Positions 25,889-34,270 of a stretch of 54,425 nucleotides of DNA are shown one piece after another. This DNA is from UBA932 sp031548545 (GTDB lineage Bacteria; Bacteroidota; Bacteroidia; Bacteroidales; UBA932). A program made the translations under genes and the position numbers. Numbering within the stretch: the stretch's first letter is position 1; every line of letters begins with the position of its first letter. The notes below the pieces were generated by a model, which was given only the letters and a program-made list of their open reading frames with translations, did not search any database and was not told the DNA's origin. The stretch covers positions 1 to 54,425 of the forward strand of contig JAVBQY010000023.1 in NCBI GenBank assembly GCA_031548545.1. Direction: 5' to 3'.

Positions 25889-27538
25889 TTATTCCTCTTC
25901 ACCGATACAGCACTTCGGCTTTATACTTTTGAAGAAATCATTGCCCTTGTCATCTACCAGGATGAAGGCCGGAAAATCCACCACTTCGATTTTCCAGATG
26001 GCTTCCATACCCAGCTCCGGATACTCGAGTAATTCTACTTTTTTGATGTTCTGCTGCGCCAGGATGGCTGCGGGGCCGCCGATACTGCCCAGGTAAAAGC
26101 CGCCGTACTTATGGCAGGCCGTGGTGACCTGCTCGCTGCGGTTACCTTTGGCAATCATGATCATGCTTCCGCCGTTTTGCTGGAACAAATCCACATAGGA
26201 ATCCATACGGCCTGCCGTAGTGGGGCCGAAAGATCCGCTGGGCATACCCGCCGGGGTTTTCGCAGGACCGGCGTAATATACCGGATGGTCTTTGATATAT
26301 TGGGGCAGGCCTTCGCCTTTATCAATACGCTCTTTCAGTTTGGCATGCGCAATATCGCGTGCCACCACAATCGTACCGTTCAGGGAAAGTGCCGTAGACA
26401 CCGGATATTTTGACAACTCGGCCAAAATCTCCTGCATCGGGCGGTTCAGGTCAACTTTCACCGCATGTTCCAACGGATTGGCCCGGCGGTATTGCTCGGG
26501 AATAAAGCGACCGGGATTGCTTTCCAGCTTTTCAATCCATATCCCCTCACGGTTGATCTTAGCCTTTACATTACGGTCGGCGCTGCACGACACACCCATG
26601 CCTACGGGACAGGAGGCGCCGTGGCGCGGCATACGGATCACCCGGATATCATGGGCGTAATATTTACCCCCGAACTGAGCGCCTATACCTAAGCGCTGCG
26701 CCGCCTTCAGCAGCCGGCGCTCCATATCCGGGTCGCGGAAAGCCTGTCCGCCCTCATTCCCCTCTGTGGGCAATTCATCATAATATTTGGCGGAAGCCAG
26801 CTTCACGGCTTTCAGATTGGCCTCGGCCGACGTGCCGCCCACTACAAAAGCAATATGGTAGGGCGGACAAGCTGCCGTACCCAATGCTTTCATTTTGTCT
26901 ATCAGAAAAGTTTCCAGGCTCTTGGGGTTCAACAGCGCTTTGGTTTCCTGAAAGAGATAGGTTTTATTGGCGCAACCGCCGCCCTTGGCCACAAATAAAA
27001 ATTTATATTCATCGCCCTCGGTGGCATACAGGTCTATCTGCGCCGGCAGGTTGGTGCCGGAGTTGATTTCCTTGTACATATCCAAAGGGATAGTCTGCGA
27101 ATAACGCAGGTTATCCGTCGTATAAGCGTCATACACGCCTTTTGACAAGGCTTCTTCGTCATTACCGCCGGTAAAGACGTTTTGTCCTTTCTTGCCGACA
27201 ATAGTAGCCGTGCCCGTATCCTGACAGAAAGGCAGCAGGCCTTTGGCCGAGATCTCGGCATTCAGCAACATGGTCAAGGCCACGGTACGGTCGTTGTCGC
27301 TGGCTTCCGGATCGCTGAGAATCTTTGCCACTTGCTCCTGATGTTCCGTACGCAACATAAAAGCACAGTCGTGCATTGCGGCGCGGGCCATCGCCGTGAG
27401 CCCTTCGGGCGCTACGGTCAACATATCGCGGCCATTGAAATTGGCGACCGATACATATTCTTTGGTCAGCAGGTAATACTCCGTTTTGTCTTTGCCCGTC
27501 GGGAAGGGCGCTTGGTACTTGAATGCAGGTGTAGCCAT
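25889..27538 (-). CDS. Class I fumarate hydratase (iron-sulfur type)
   Basis: 549 residues, the length of the E. coli FumA/FumB type with fused alpha and beta parts. Alpha-part landmarks: PFCQDTGTATIVGKKGQ, GGGCANKTYLFQ, PPYHIAFVVGGTSAEANLKAVKLAS, GASCPVGMGVSCSADR, which provide the cysteines for the 4Fe-4S cluster. The beta-part has SLNGTIVVARDIAHAKLKERI, YYAGPAKTPAGMPSGSFGPTTAGRMD and IGGPAAILAQQNIKKVE. It interconverts fumarate and L-malate in the TCA cycle or in fumarate respiration. The start is 7 nt from the inverted repeat that borders the IVP element. Confidence 0.95.
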   Translation of the reverse strand: MATPAFKYQAPFPTGKDKTEYYLLTKEYVSVANFNGRDMLTVAPEGLTAMARAAMHDCAFMLRTEHQEQVAKILSDPEASDNDRTVALTMLLNAEISAKGLLPFCQDTGTATIVGKKGQNVFTGGNDEEALSKGVYDAYTTDNLRYSQTIPLDMYKEINSGTNLPAQIDLYATEGDEYKFLFVAKGGGCANKTYLFQETKALLNPKSLETFLIDKMKALGTAACPPYHIAFVVGGTSAEANLKAVKLASAKYYDELPTEGNEGGQAFRDPDMERRLLKAAQRLGIGAQFGGKYYAHDIRVIRMPRHGASCPVGMGVSCSADRNVKAKINREGIWIEKLESNPGRFIPEQYRRANPLEHAVKVDLNRPMQEILAELSKYPVSTALSLNGTIVVARDIAHAKLKERIDKGEGLPQYIKDHPVYYAGPAKTPAGMPSGSFGPTTAGRMDSYVDLFQQNGGSMIMIAKGNRSEQVTTACHKYGGFYLGSIGGPAAILAQQNIKKVELLEYPELGMEAIWKIEVVDFPAFILVDDKGNDFFKSIKPKCCIGEEE

Positions 27539-27544
27539 AGTTAG

Positions 27545-27570
27545 TGAATAATGAATAACGAATAGTGAAT
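27545..27570. repeat. 26-bp terminal inverted repeat of the IVP element (left)
   Basis: Exact reverse complement of 27928-27953. Made of GAATAATGAATAACGAATAG-like words. Together the two copies bound the IVP gene. Confidence 0.85.
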
Positions 27571-27572
27571 AA

Positions 27573-27929
27573 TTACGCTTTATTTTTACTTGTTTTCACA
27601 GAAGCTGTTAGCAACTTTACAAGAACGGTACAGTCACTCAACAAACTTTTAAACATTTTCTCCTCTATATAATCCGTATCTTTCAACAAAGATAACCAAT
27701 ATAATGATTCATTGGCCTCTTTTAAGGCAATACTCATTTTACTTATAAAATCGGGCTTACTCTGGCCGTATTCAGCTTCTCGATATAACGCACCTATAGC
27801 TGTTCCGCTCTTCAACACCTGTTTTGAAAGAACAAACTCTTTTTTCTCGGTTTGCAGATATTGTGCAAGTTTCACAATCCGTACCGCAAATGCATAACTC
27901 TTAGTTTTCAACACGCTATCACTCATCAT
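27573..27929 (-). CDS. Four-helix-bundle protein (23S rRNA intervening-sequence protein family)
   Basis: 118 residues from ATG 27929; ATG 27926 is equally possible. It matches the TIGR02436-type pattern: LKTKSYAFAVRIVKLAQYL at the start, EFVLSKQVLKSGTAIGALYREAEYGQSKPDFISKMSIALKEANESLYWLSLL in the middle and a last helix LLSDCTVLVKLLTASVKTSK. Members are encoded in 23S rRNA intervening sequences of spirochaetes or as stand-alone mobile units; the molecular function is unknown. The gene is AT-rich and sits between perfect 26-bp inverted repeats, one of which also supplies the prfB stop codon. It is likely a mobile insert between prfB and fumarase. Confidence 0.85.
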   Translation of the reverse strand: MMSDSVLKTKSYAFAVRIVKLAQYLQTEKKEFVLSKQVLKSGTAIGALYREAEYGQSKPDFISKMSIALKEANESLYWLSLLKDTDYIEEKMFKSLLSDCTVLVKLLTASVKTSKNKA

Positions 27930-27953
27930 TCACTATTCGTTATTCATTATTCA
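27928..27953. repeat. 26-bp terminal inverted repeat of the IVP element (right)
   Basis: Exact reverse complement of 27545-27570. It overlaps the IVP start codon by two bases and contains the last codons and TAA stop of prfB (27940-27942). Confidence 0.85.
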
Positions 27954-29023
27954 TTAAATAGGCTTTCATAAAGGCATTCAGGTCGCCGTCCAGCACGGCC
28001 TGGGTGTCGGAGGTTTCATGATCGGTCCGGTGGTCTTTCACTAACTTATAGGGATGCAGGGTATAGCTGCGGATTTGCGAGCCCCATTCTATTTTCTTCT
28101 TGTTGCCTTCTATTTCCGCCTCTTTGGCGCGGCGCTTTTGCAACTCCATATCATAAAGATGCGATTTCAGGATACGCAAGGCATTGTTCCGGTTGTCTAA
28201 TTGCGAACGGGTTTCGGTATTCTCCACCACAATTCCTGTCGGTATATGTTTCACCCGCACCCCGGTCTCCACCTTGTTCACGTTTTGCCCGCCGGCGCCG
28301 CTTGAGCGGTAGGTATCCCACTCCAGGTCCGAAGGATTGATATCAATCTCTATCGTATCATCAATGGCCGGAATGACAAAAACCGAGGAGAAGGTCGTTT
28401 GCCTTTTCCCCTGGGCGTTAAATGGCGATATACGCACCAGGCGGTGCACGCCGTTTTCGGCCTTCAGAAAACCATAGGCATACTCCCCCTCAAATTCCAA
28501 TACGCAGGATTTGATACCGGCTTCGTCACCGTCCAGCACATCCCGCACATACACTTTATAGCCATTACGCTCGCCCCAGCGCAGGTACATACGCATGAGC
28601 ATGGCGCTCCAGTCATTACTCTCTGTCCCTCCGGCGCCGGAATTGATTTTCAGGATAGCCCCCAACTTATCTTCCTCCTGGCCGAGCATATTGCGCATTT
28701 CCAACTCTTCGACCAACTCCACCGCCGTGATATACTGGGCGTCTAAATCCGCCTCTGCTGCATCATCCTGTTTGGCAAAGTCCAGCAGAACCTCCAGGTC
28801 CTCCACCGCTGCGGCGACCTTGCCGTAGCTATCTATCCACGATTTGAGAGAGGCCACCTTTTTCAACTGCAACTCCGCAGCTTTCGGAGTGTCCCAAAAA
28901 CCAGGCTCTTGTGTTTTTTCTTCTTCGGCGGCTACATCAATCTTTTTCTGATCGATGTCAAAGACACCTCCTCAACGTCTGTTCACGTTCTTGAAGGTTT
29001 TTAAGTTGGTCTGCGGTAATCAT
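27940..29023 (-). CDS. prfB: Peptide chain release factor 2 with programmed +1 frameshift
   Basis: About 360 residues when read with the frameshift. The frame opens at ATG 29023 (MITADQLKNLQER...), meets TGA at 28958-28960 after 21 codons, and continues in the +1 frame as DIDQKKIDVAAEEE. The later frame carries the RF2 signatures: SPF tripeptide (VRISPFNAQ) for UGA/UAA recognition and GGQ (SGAGGQNVNK) for peptide release. RF2 ends translation at UGA and UAA, and the frameshift provides feedback control of its own level. The last codons, M-N-N-E-stop, lie inside an inverted repeat of the IVP element and may be supplied by it. Confidence 0.96.
28958..28974 (-). promoter_or_regulatory. prfB programmed frameshift site
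   Basis: On the coding strand an internal AGGAGG is followed by TGT and the slippery CTT TGA C. This is the classical RF2 signal: a Shine-Dalgarno-like pull and a slow UGA stop cause a +1 slip. Confidence 0.95.
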
Positions 29024-29042
29024 ATTTTTTTAAATAAGCCTC

Positions 29043-29050
29043 CAAAGATA
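29043..29050 (-). promoter_or_regulatory. -7 box of prfB
   Basis: TATCTTTG on the minus strand, ending 19 nt before the ATG at 29023. Confidence 0.6.
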
Positions 29051-29113
29051 CGTTTTTTTAATGATACCGGTGAAAGGCCGGGATTTTTATTTTCAAAAAT
29101 CAACATAATTTAC

Positions 29114-29121
29114 TATCTTTG
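29114..29121 (+). promoter_or_regulatory. -7 box of the small outer-membrane barrel gene
   Basis: TATCTTTG, an exact consensus match, ends 22 nt before the ATG at 29144. This supports 29144 as the start rather than the upstream in-frame start near 28955. Confidence 0.65.
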
Positions 29122-29143
29122 TGGAATAAACAAGATTAAATCT

Positions 29144-29779
29144 ATGAAAAAATTAGCCGCCTTGGCATTTATCGCCATGCTATTTATAACCGCCCGGGCC
29201 CAGGAAGTCAAATTCGGGATTAAGACAGGCCTCAACCTCTCCCATATCACGACGACCACCCACAATACACCTGATGAAGACCCTTCAACCATTGATCCGG
29301 CCGGACAACTTTTTTCCATGCATCTCGGCGGTTATATCAACTGGGAACTCAATGATTATTTCGGACTGCAGCCCGAAGTGCTTTTCTCCATGCAGGGAGA
29401 GCGGGAAGAGGACATCCTACTGAAATTCAATTATATTAACACACCCCTTCTACTTACATTCAGCCCGCTGTCCAACTTCAGCATGATGGCCGGACCGCAA
29501 ATCGGCTTCAATGTATACAGAGGCATGGCCATGATGGCCGGCGACGATATCATTTCCGGCAGCGACATGGATGAGGCCCTGGCGGCTTCAGGCATGAAGG
29601 CCAATACAGTAGACCTGTCTGCAGCCCTCGGCATACAGTACCTGGCCGCCGGACACCTGCTCCTCGGCGCCCGCTATACTGTCGGACTCACCCCCATTTT
29701 CAGCGCTACAGAAGAAGGCGCGAGCATCTCCGGCGGACGGAATATGGTATTGCAGGTCAGTGTGGGGTATCAGTTCTAA
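29144..29779 (+). CDS. Outer-membrane beta-barrel (porin family) protein
   Basis: 211 residues from ATG 29144. Signal peptide MKKLAALAFIAMLFITARAQ, then EVKFGIKTGLNLSHI and alternating strands through FSMHLGGYINWELNDYFGLQPEVLFSMQG, LLTFSPLSNFSMMAGPQIGFNVY and a C-terminal NMVLQVSVGYQF ending in Phe. This is the common Bacteroidota eight-strand-type barrel domain. It sits in the outer membrane; the ligand is unknown. It is transcribed divergently from prfB and ends at a strong terminator. Confidence 0.88.
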   Translation: MKKLAALAFIAMLFITARAQEVKFGIKTGLNLSHITTTTHNTPDEDPSTIDPAGQLFSMHLGGYINWELNDYFGLQPEVLFSMQGEREEDILLKFNYINTPLLLTFSPLSNFSMMAGPQIGFNVYRGMAMMAGDDIISGSDMDEALAASGMKANTVDLSAALGIQYLAAGHLLLGARYTVGLTPIFSATEEGASISGGRNMVLQVSVGYQF

Positions 29780-29798
29780 GAAAGCAAGCATACCACAG

Positions 29799-29827
29799 GA
29801 GCATCAAAAAATTTGATGCTCTTTTTT
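29799..29827 (+). terminator. Rho-independent terminator after the barrel gene
   Basis: Stem GAGCATCAAA / TTTGATGCTC (29799-29821, 3-nt loop) followed directly by six Ts. Confidence 0.88.
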
Positions 29828-29834
29828 ATTTTAT

Positions 29835-29842
29835 TATCTTTA
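29835..29842 (+). promoter_or_regulatory. Possible -7 box of the dipeptidase-antiporter operon
   Basis: TATCTTTA differs from TAnnTTTG at the last base; it is 26 nt before the ATG at 29869. Confidence 0.4.
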
Positions 29843-29868
29843 CTGGCTGTAACTTATATCCATTACGT

Positions 29869-30609
29869 ATGAAAATTCTCAAGCCACTTTACTACCTCCT
29901 CATATACTCCTGTATAACAACAGCATGTAATCAGGTCAGCCAGAATCCGCCCATTGATCCTTACCTGGCAGAACACTTATGCGCCCAGCTGCAGAATGAA
30001 CCTTCCGCCAAGGAACAGGAGCTGGAAGCCGCCGGGCTGGTTGATGTCGGCACGCTTGATCCGGGCATCATGGTGCAGGTGATTTACAGTACGCCCTACA
30101 ACTTCATGGGCAGGGTATTGTACCCGGACATCCACCGCGCCTACCTGCAGCCCGAGGTTGCACAGAAATTGCTGAACGCCTACAAGGCCCTGAAGAAACT
30201 GCGCCCCGACCTTACGCTGGTGGTATATGACGCAGCGCGGCCTATCAGCATCCAGCATGAAATGTGGGATATGGTAAAAGGCACCGGGTGGGATTATTAT
30301 GTAGCCAACCCGACCAATGGCGGAGGTATGCATAATTTCGGAGCGGCGGTGGACCTCAGCCTGATCGACGGTACCGGACAGCCACTGGCCATGGGCACCC
30401 CCTATGATTACTTTGGCCATGAAGCCAATACCGACAAAGAAGAGGAGCTGGTCAAGCAAGGCCGTATTACGGCGCGCGAGCTGGAGAACCGGTTATTGTT
30501 GCGCAAGATCATGACAGGAGCCGGATTCAGAACCATAAAAAGCGAATGGTGGCATTTCAACTCCTGCACACTGGATGAGGCCAAACAAATCTACAACGTC
30601 ATTCCATAG
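29869..30609 (+). CDS. D-alanyl-D-alanine dipeptidase (VanX/DdpX, peptidase M15D) lipoprotein
   Basis: 246 residues. Lipoprotein signal with C20 (CITTACNQ). The M15D zinc site is visible: M-H-N-F-G-A-A-V-D (His ~154, Asp ~161; first position usually Ser) and E-W-W-H-F (His ~228), with the catalytic region YDAARPISIQHEMW before them. LDPGIMVQVIYSTPYNFMG is typical of the family. The enzyme cleaves D-Ala-D-Ala or related murein dipeptides. As a lipoprotein it would act in the periplasm, as in DdpX-type nutrient use, rather than in vancomycin resistance. It is followed after 3 nt by the antiporter gene in the same operon. Confidence 0.9.
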   Translation: MKILKPLYYLLIYSCITTACNQVSQNPPIDPYLAEHLCAQLQNEPSAKEQELEAAGLVDVGTLDPGIMVQVIYSTPYNFMGRVLYPDIHRAYLQPEVAQKLLNAYKALKKLRPDLTLVVYDAARPISIQHEMWDMVKGTGWDYYVANPTNGGGMHNFGAAVDLSLIDGTGQPLAMGTPYDYFGHEANTDKEEELVKQGRITARELENRLLLRKIMTGAGFRTIKSEWWHFNSCTLDEAKQIYNVIP

Positions 30610-30612
30610 CCC

Positions 30613-32109
30613 ATGCAGATAGAACATTTTTTACTCATTGGATCCCTGCTACTCTTTATGAGCATTATAGCAGGAAAAACCGGCTATAAGTTCGGCGTCC
30701 CCGTGCTTTTGCTTTTCCTCAGCGTGGGCATGCTGGCCGGCAACGACGGACTGAAATTCATAGTCTTCGACAACCCATACACCGCACAGGTGATCGGGGT
30801 AGCGGCCCTCTGCATGATTCTTTTTTCCGGCGGCATGGACACCAAATACGGCGAAATCAAACCGGTCGTGGGCCAGGGAATCATGCTGGCCACAGTGGGG
30901 GTTTTACTCACCGCCTTATTCACGGGCTCGTTCATTTATTATGCCACCCTGTTCTTCTTCCCCTCATTAAAACTGACCTTTCTGGAATCGCTCCTTTTAG
31001 CGGCGGTCATGTCTTCCACCGACTCGGCTTCGGTATTCGCCATCCTGCGCACCAACGGCATAGCCCTGCGCCATCGCCTGCGTCCCTTGCTGGAACTTGA
31101 GAGCGGGAGTAATGACCCTATGGCCTATATGCTTACTATCTCGCTGATTCAAATCATACAAACGCAGACGCATGATTGGGGTGTGATCGCCCTGATGTTT
31201 GTCGGGCAGATGTTCATCGGCGCCGCTGCCGGCTGGCTATTGGGAAAACTAACCGTACGTATATTGAACCGCATTAATATAGACAATGACGCCCTGTATC
31301 CGGTACTATTACTGGCCGCCATGTTCTTTATTTTTTCCGCCACGTATTTTCTGCAGGGCAACAGCTACCTGGCCGTATATATCGGTGGTATGGTCATCGG
31401 CAACAAACGCTTTGTACATAAACGCACGGTCACCAAATTTTTTGACGGGATGGCCTGGCTCTTCCAGATTATAATGTTCCTCACCCTGGGCCTATTGGTC
31501 AACCCCAACGAATTGCCGGAGGTAGCGGGCATCAGCATAGCGATTGGACTATGCATGATCTTCCTCGCACGTCCCTTAGCCGTACTGATAAGCCTGATCC
31601 CTTTCCGGAAAATGACGTTCAAGGATCGTATCTTCGTATCATGGGTGGGGCTACGCGGCGCCGTACCCATCATTTTCGCCCTCTATCCGCTGATTGCCGA
31701 TATCCCGCATGCCCGGGTCATGTTTAATATCGTATTTTTCTGCACCATTCTCTCCCTGCTCATACAAGGTACCACCCTGTCGCAGGTGGCCAAGTGGCTG
31801 GACCTGATCAAACACCAATTGCCGAATAAACGCAGGTCCGACTTTGACATTGAGTTCTCCGAAGAAATAAAATCGGCCACCCTGGAAATCTCCATAACGG
31901 ATGAAATGCTGGCAGGAGGACACCGCCTTATGGATATCCCCCTGCCGGACAAGACCCTGGCGGTAATGGTAAAACGACATGATAACTACTTCATCCCGAA
32001 GGGACAAACAGAATTACACATAGGTGACAAGCTACTACTGATCTCCGACGATGAGCATGCCATTAAACAAACGTTTAAACAATTAGGCATCCCCACCGAC
32101 CAGTCTTAA
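30613..32109 (+). CDS. Potassium/proton antiporter, CPA1/NhaP2 type with RCK_C domain
   Basis: 498 residues. About 12 membrane segments over residues 1-400 with the CPA motifs LLFLSVGMLAGNDG, ILFSGGMDT, the ion-site stretch SSTDSASVFAIL near residue 135 and LELESGSNDPMAYML. A cytoplasmic TrkA-C (RCK_C) domain at about residues 410-498 (EISITDEMLAGGHRLMDIPL...LLISDDEHAIKQTF) suggests gating by a ligand. It lies in the inner membrane and probably exports K+ or Na+ for H+. Ends 6 nt from the end of the converging ROK gene. Confidence 0.92.
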   Translation: MQIEHFLLIGSLLLFMSIIAGKTGYKFGVPVLLLFLSVGMLAGNDGLKFIVFDNPYTAQVIGVAALCMILFSGGMDTKYGEIKPVVGQGIMLATVGVLLTALFTGSFIYYATLFFFPSLKLTFLESLLLAAVMSSTDSASVFAILRTNGIALRHRLRPLLELESGSNDPMAYMLTISLIQIIQTQTHDWGVIALMFVGQMFIGAAAGWLLGKLTVRILNRINIDNDALYPVLLLAAMFFIFSATYFLQGNSYLAVYIGGMVIGNKRFVHKRTVTKFFDGMAWLFQIIMFLTLGLLVNPNELPEVAGISIAIGLCMIFLARPLAVLISLIPFRKMTFKDRIFVSWVGLRGAVPIIFALYPLIADIPHARVMFNIVFFCTILSLLIQGTTLSQVAKWLDLIKHQLPNKRRSDFDIEFSEEIKSATLEISITDEMLAGGHRLMDIPLPDKTLAVMVKRHDNYFIPKGQTELHIGDKLLLISDDEHAIKQTFKQLGIPTDQS

Positions 32110-32115
32110 GCCGCC

Positions 32116-33081
32116 TTATTTCACTTCCCAACCCATTGCGCTGGCGCCCAAGAGCGCCGAGTCGGCCTCTTTCAGTTCGGAGAAACATATTCTGGTCTTG
32201 TTTTTAAAGACCGAGAGGGTATTTTCATCCATCGCGTTTTTCAGCGGCTGCAGTAAAAAGTCTCCGGCAGCGGCCAGGCCTCCGAAGAGGATAATAGTAT
32301 CGGGGCTGGAAAAGGCGATAAAATCGGCCAAGGCTTCACCCAGCACTTTTCCGGTATAGTTGAAGACGTCTATAGCCAGTTCATCCCCCTGTCCGGCGGC
32401 CTCGAACACATCTTTTGAGGTAAGCGGCCTTTCCGTAATAGCACGCAGCAGGCTCGGCTTGCCGGTCAGTTCCAGCAGCTCTGCAGCCGTACGCGCCACG
32501 CCCGTAGCCGAAGTATAGGTCTCCAGACAACCCTTACGGCCGCAACCGCAAGGACGGCCGTTATAGCGGCGTACAATCACATGACCCAGCTCTCCGGCCA
32601 AGCCGTCGTGCCCCACCACCAACTGCCCGTTGCTCACGATCCCGCTACCGACACCGGTACCCAATGTAATCACAATAAAATCTTTCAACCCGCGGGCCGC
32701 ACCATACATCATCTCCCCCAGCGCCGCCGCATTGGCGTCGTTGGTCAGGCGGCATTCCAGGCCGGTGCAGTCTTTAATCATAGCGGCCAATGGCACACTA
32801 CCCTTATTGGCCCAGGGAATATTCGCGGCAAAGTCAATACAGCCCGTATAGTAATTACCGTTGGGCGCACCGACGCCTATACCGTTGATCTGCCCTTCGC
32901 AGCCGCAGGAGGCAAGCAAATCCCGGATTCCCTCACAAAGCGCCTGCACATAAGAGGCGGCACTGGTGTGGATATTCGTTTTAATAGAACTCCGGCAAAG
33001 GATATTTCCCCGGGCATCCACCACGGCCAATACCGTATTGGTACCGCCCATGTCTACACCGATTACGTAAGGTTTGTGCAT
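32116..33081 (-). CDS. ROK family sugar kinase (glucokinase-like)
   Basis: 321 residues. The N-terminal phosphate motif GVDMGGTNTVLAVVD (residues 8-22), catalytic stretch NDANAAALGEMMYG with DFIVITLGTGVGSGIV, and the ROK zinc site GHVIVRRYNGRPCGCGRKGCLETYTS are complete. The likely reaction is ATP-dependent phosphorylation of glucose or another hexose; the exact sugar cannot be read from the sequence. The start follows the metallopeptidase stop by 4 nt with an AGGAGG ribosome-binding site, so the two genes form an operon. Confidence 0.92.
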   Translation of the reverse strand: MHKPYVIGVDMGGTNTVLAVVDARGNILCRSSIKTNIHTSAASYVQALCEGIRDLLASCGCEGQINGIGVGAPNGNYYTGCIDFAANIPWANKGSVPLAAMIKDCTGLECRLTNDANAAALGEMMYGAARGLKDFIVITLGTGVGSGIVSNGQLVVGHDGLAGELGHVIVRRYNGRPCGCGRKGCLETYTSATGVARTAAELLELTGKPSLLRAITERPLTSKDVFEAAGQGDELAIDVFNYTGKVLGEALADFIAFSSPDTIILFGGLAAAGDFLLQPLKNAMDENTLSVFKNKTRICFSELKEADSALLGASAMGWEVK

Positions 33082-33085
33082 AGCG

Positions 33086-33781
33086 CTAATCCCTCCTTCC
33101 GCCCAGATAAATCATAATGAAATATACCAACTGGGCCAGCGATCCAAGGGCGGCGACCACATAGGTGTAAGCAGCCCAACGGAGCGCGTCTACCGCATAG
33201 GGCTTGGTTTCATAGTTAACAATGCCGGAACGGTCAAGCCATTTGATGGCGCGGGCGCTGGCATTGATTTCAACAGGGAGGGTTACAAAGCTGAATAAGG
33301 TGGTGGTGGCAAAGAGCAGAATGCCGATCAGCATCAATTCCGGGAAAGAGTTGATGAAGATGATACCGGCCAGCAAGACCCATTGCAACCACATGGAAGC
33401 AAAATTTACCACCGGCACCAATTTGGAGCGCAGGGTGAGCATGCTGTAAGCCGTAGCGTGTTGTACGGCATGTCCGCACTCATGGGCGGCCACAGCTACG
33501 GCGCTGAGGTTACGGCCCTCATAAACAGCCTGGCTCAGCGTTACGGTTTTGGTGAGCGGGTTGTAATGGTCGGTGAGCGTACCGCCGGTCATTGAGACCT
33601 TCACATCCGTAATACCATTGTCACGCAGCATTTTCTCAGCGGCCTCGGCGCCACTGAGGTTGTTATTGAGCCTAAGCTTGGCGTATTTTTTGAATTTGTA
33701 TTTCAGCCGTTCGCTAATCACGAAACTCAAGAGGGCGAAAAGGCCGAAAATCAGGTAGGACATCATGTAAGGAGTAGACAT
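33086..33781 (-). CDS. Membrane zinc metallopeptidase (YugP family)
   Basis: 231 residues. One N-terminal membrane segment (MMSYLIFGLFALLSFVI), a zinc motif H-E-C-G-H at about residues 99-103 (AAHECGHAVQH), and two further membrane segments (MWLQWVLLAGIIFINSF, LMLIGILLFATTTLFSF). LSGAEAAEKMLRDNGI and LTDHYNPLTKTVTLSQAVY are typical of the YugP/PF04298 family. The natural substrate is not known. First gene of a two-gene operon with the ROK kinase. Confidence 0.9.
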   Translation of the reverse strand: MSTPYMMSYLIFGLFALLSFVISERLKYKFKKYAKLRLNNNLSGAEAAEKMLRDNGITDVKVSMTGGTLTDHYNPLTKTVTLSQAVYEGRNLSAVAVAAHECGHAVQHATAYSMLTLRSKLVPVVNFASMWLQWVLLAGIIFINSFPELMLIGILLFATTTLFSFVTLPVEINASARAIKWLDRSGIVNYETKPYAVDALRWAAYTYVVAALGSLAQLVYFIMIYLGGRRD

Positions 33782-33811
33782 AATATAAAAATTGATTAAG
33801 AGGATGAGTAA

Positions 33812-34270
33812 CTAAGATTTCAGGAGGGCGGAAAGAACGTCGAGGGCCTCCTCATAGCTGTAACCGCGGGATAGGGCGAAACGCAGTAATTTGACCTTTT
33901 GTTCGGCCGGCGGGGCTGGTTTGAGGCTTTTCAATTTTAGCTGCAATAAATGTACCAAATTATCATGGAGTGACAAATTGTCTATCTCTGCCAGGGCTTC
34001 TTGTATCACAGCATCATTTATATGTTTAATTTTTAACGCCCTGCGTATTTTCACCAGGCCCCAACGGGAGAGGCGGCTTTTGTCACGTGCAAAGGCCCTG
34101 GCATAGCGCAGGTCGTCACTGAAACCGTCGGCCTGCAGAGCGGCAATGATTTTCCGGGCCTCAGCCGGAGCTATCTCCCAGTCCAAAAGCTTCTTTTGCA
34201 GGTCTGCCGTGCATTTTTCGGCCCGGCTGCAAAGCTGCTGTAAGCGTGATAAAGCCTGATCAGTTGTCAT
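33812..34270 (-). CDS. recX: Regulatory protein RecX
   Basis: 152 residues, usual size for RecX. The three-helix tandem pattern is visible: ALSRLQQLCSRAEKCTADLQKKL near the N-terminus, AALQADGFSDDLRYARAFARDKSRLSRWGLVKIRRALK in the middle, and KLLRFALSRGYSYEEALDVL at the end. RecX modulates RecA filaments. The start directly follows the prmC stop (TAAATG), so it is translated with prmC and ddl upstream. Confidence 0.9.
   Translation of the reverse strand: MTTDQALSRLQQLCSRAEKCTADLQKKLLDWEIAPAEARKIIAALQADGFSDDLRYARAFARDKSRLSRWGLVKIRRALKIKHINDAVIQEALAEIDNLSLHDNLVHLLQLKLKSLKPAPPAEQKVKLLRFALSRGYSYEEALDVLSALLKS

Noticed and set aside
27940..29023. prfB as a frameshifted pseudogene
   Set aside because: The shift lies exactly at the conserved AGGAGG...CTT TGA C signal, and all RF2 motifs downstream are intact.
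29869..30609. VanX-type gene as a vancomycin resistance determinant
   Set aside because: No vanH or vanA type ligase, or sensor kinase, is near. The lipoprotein signal places it outside the cytoplasm, as for murein dipeptide use.
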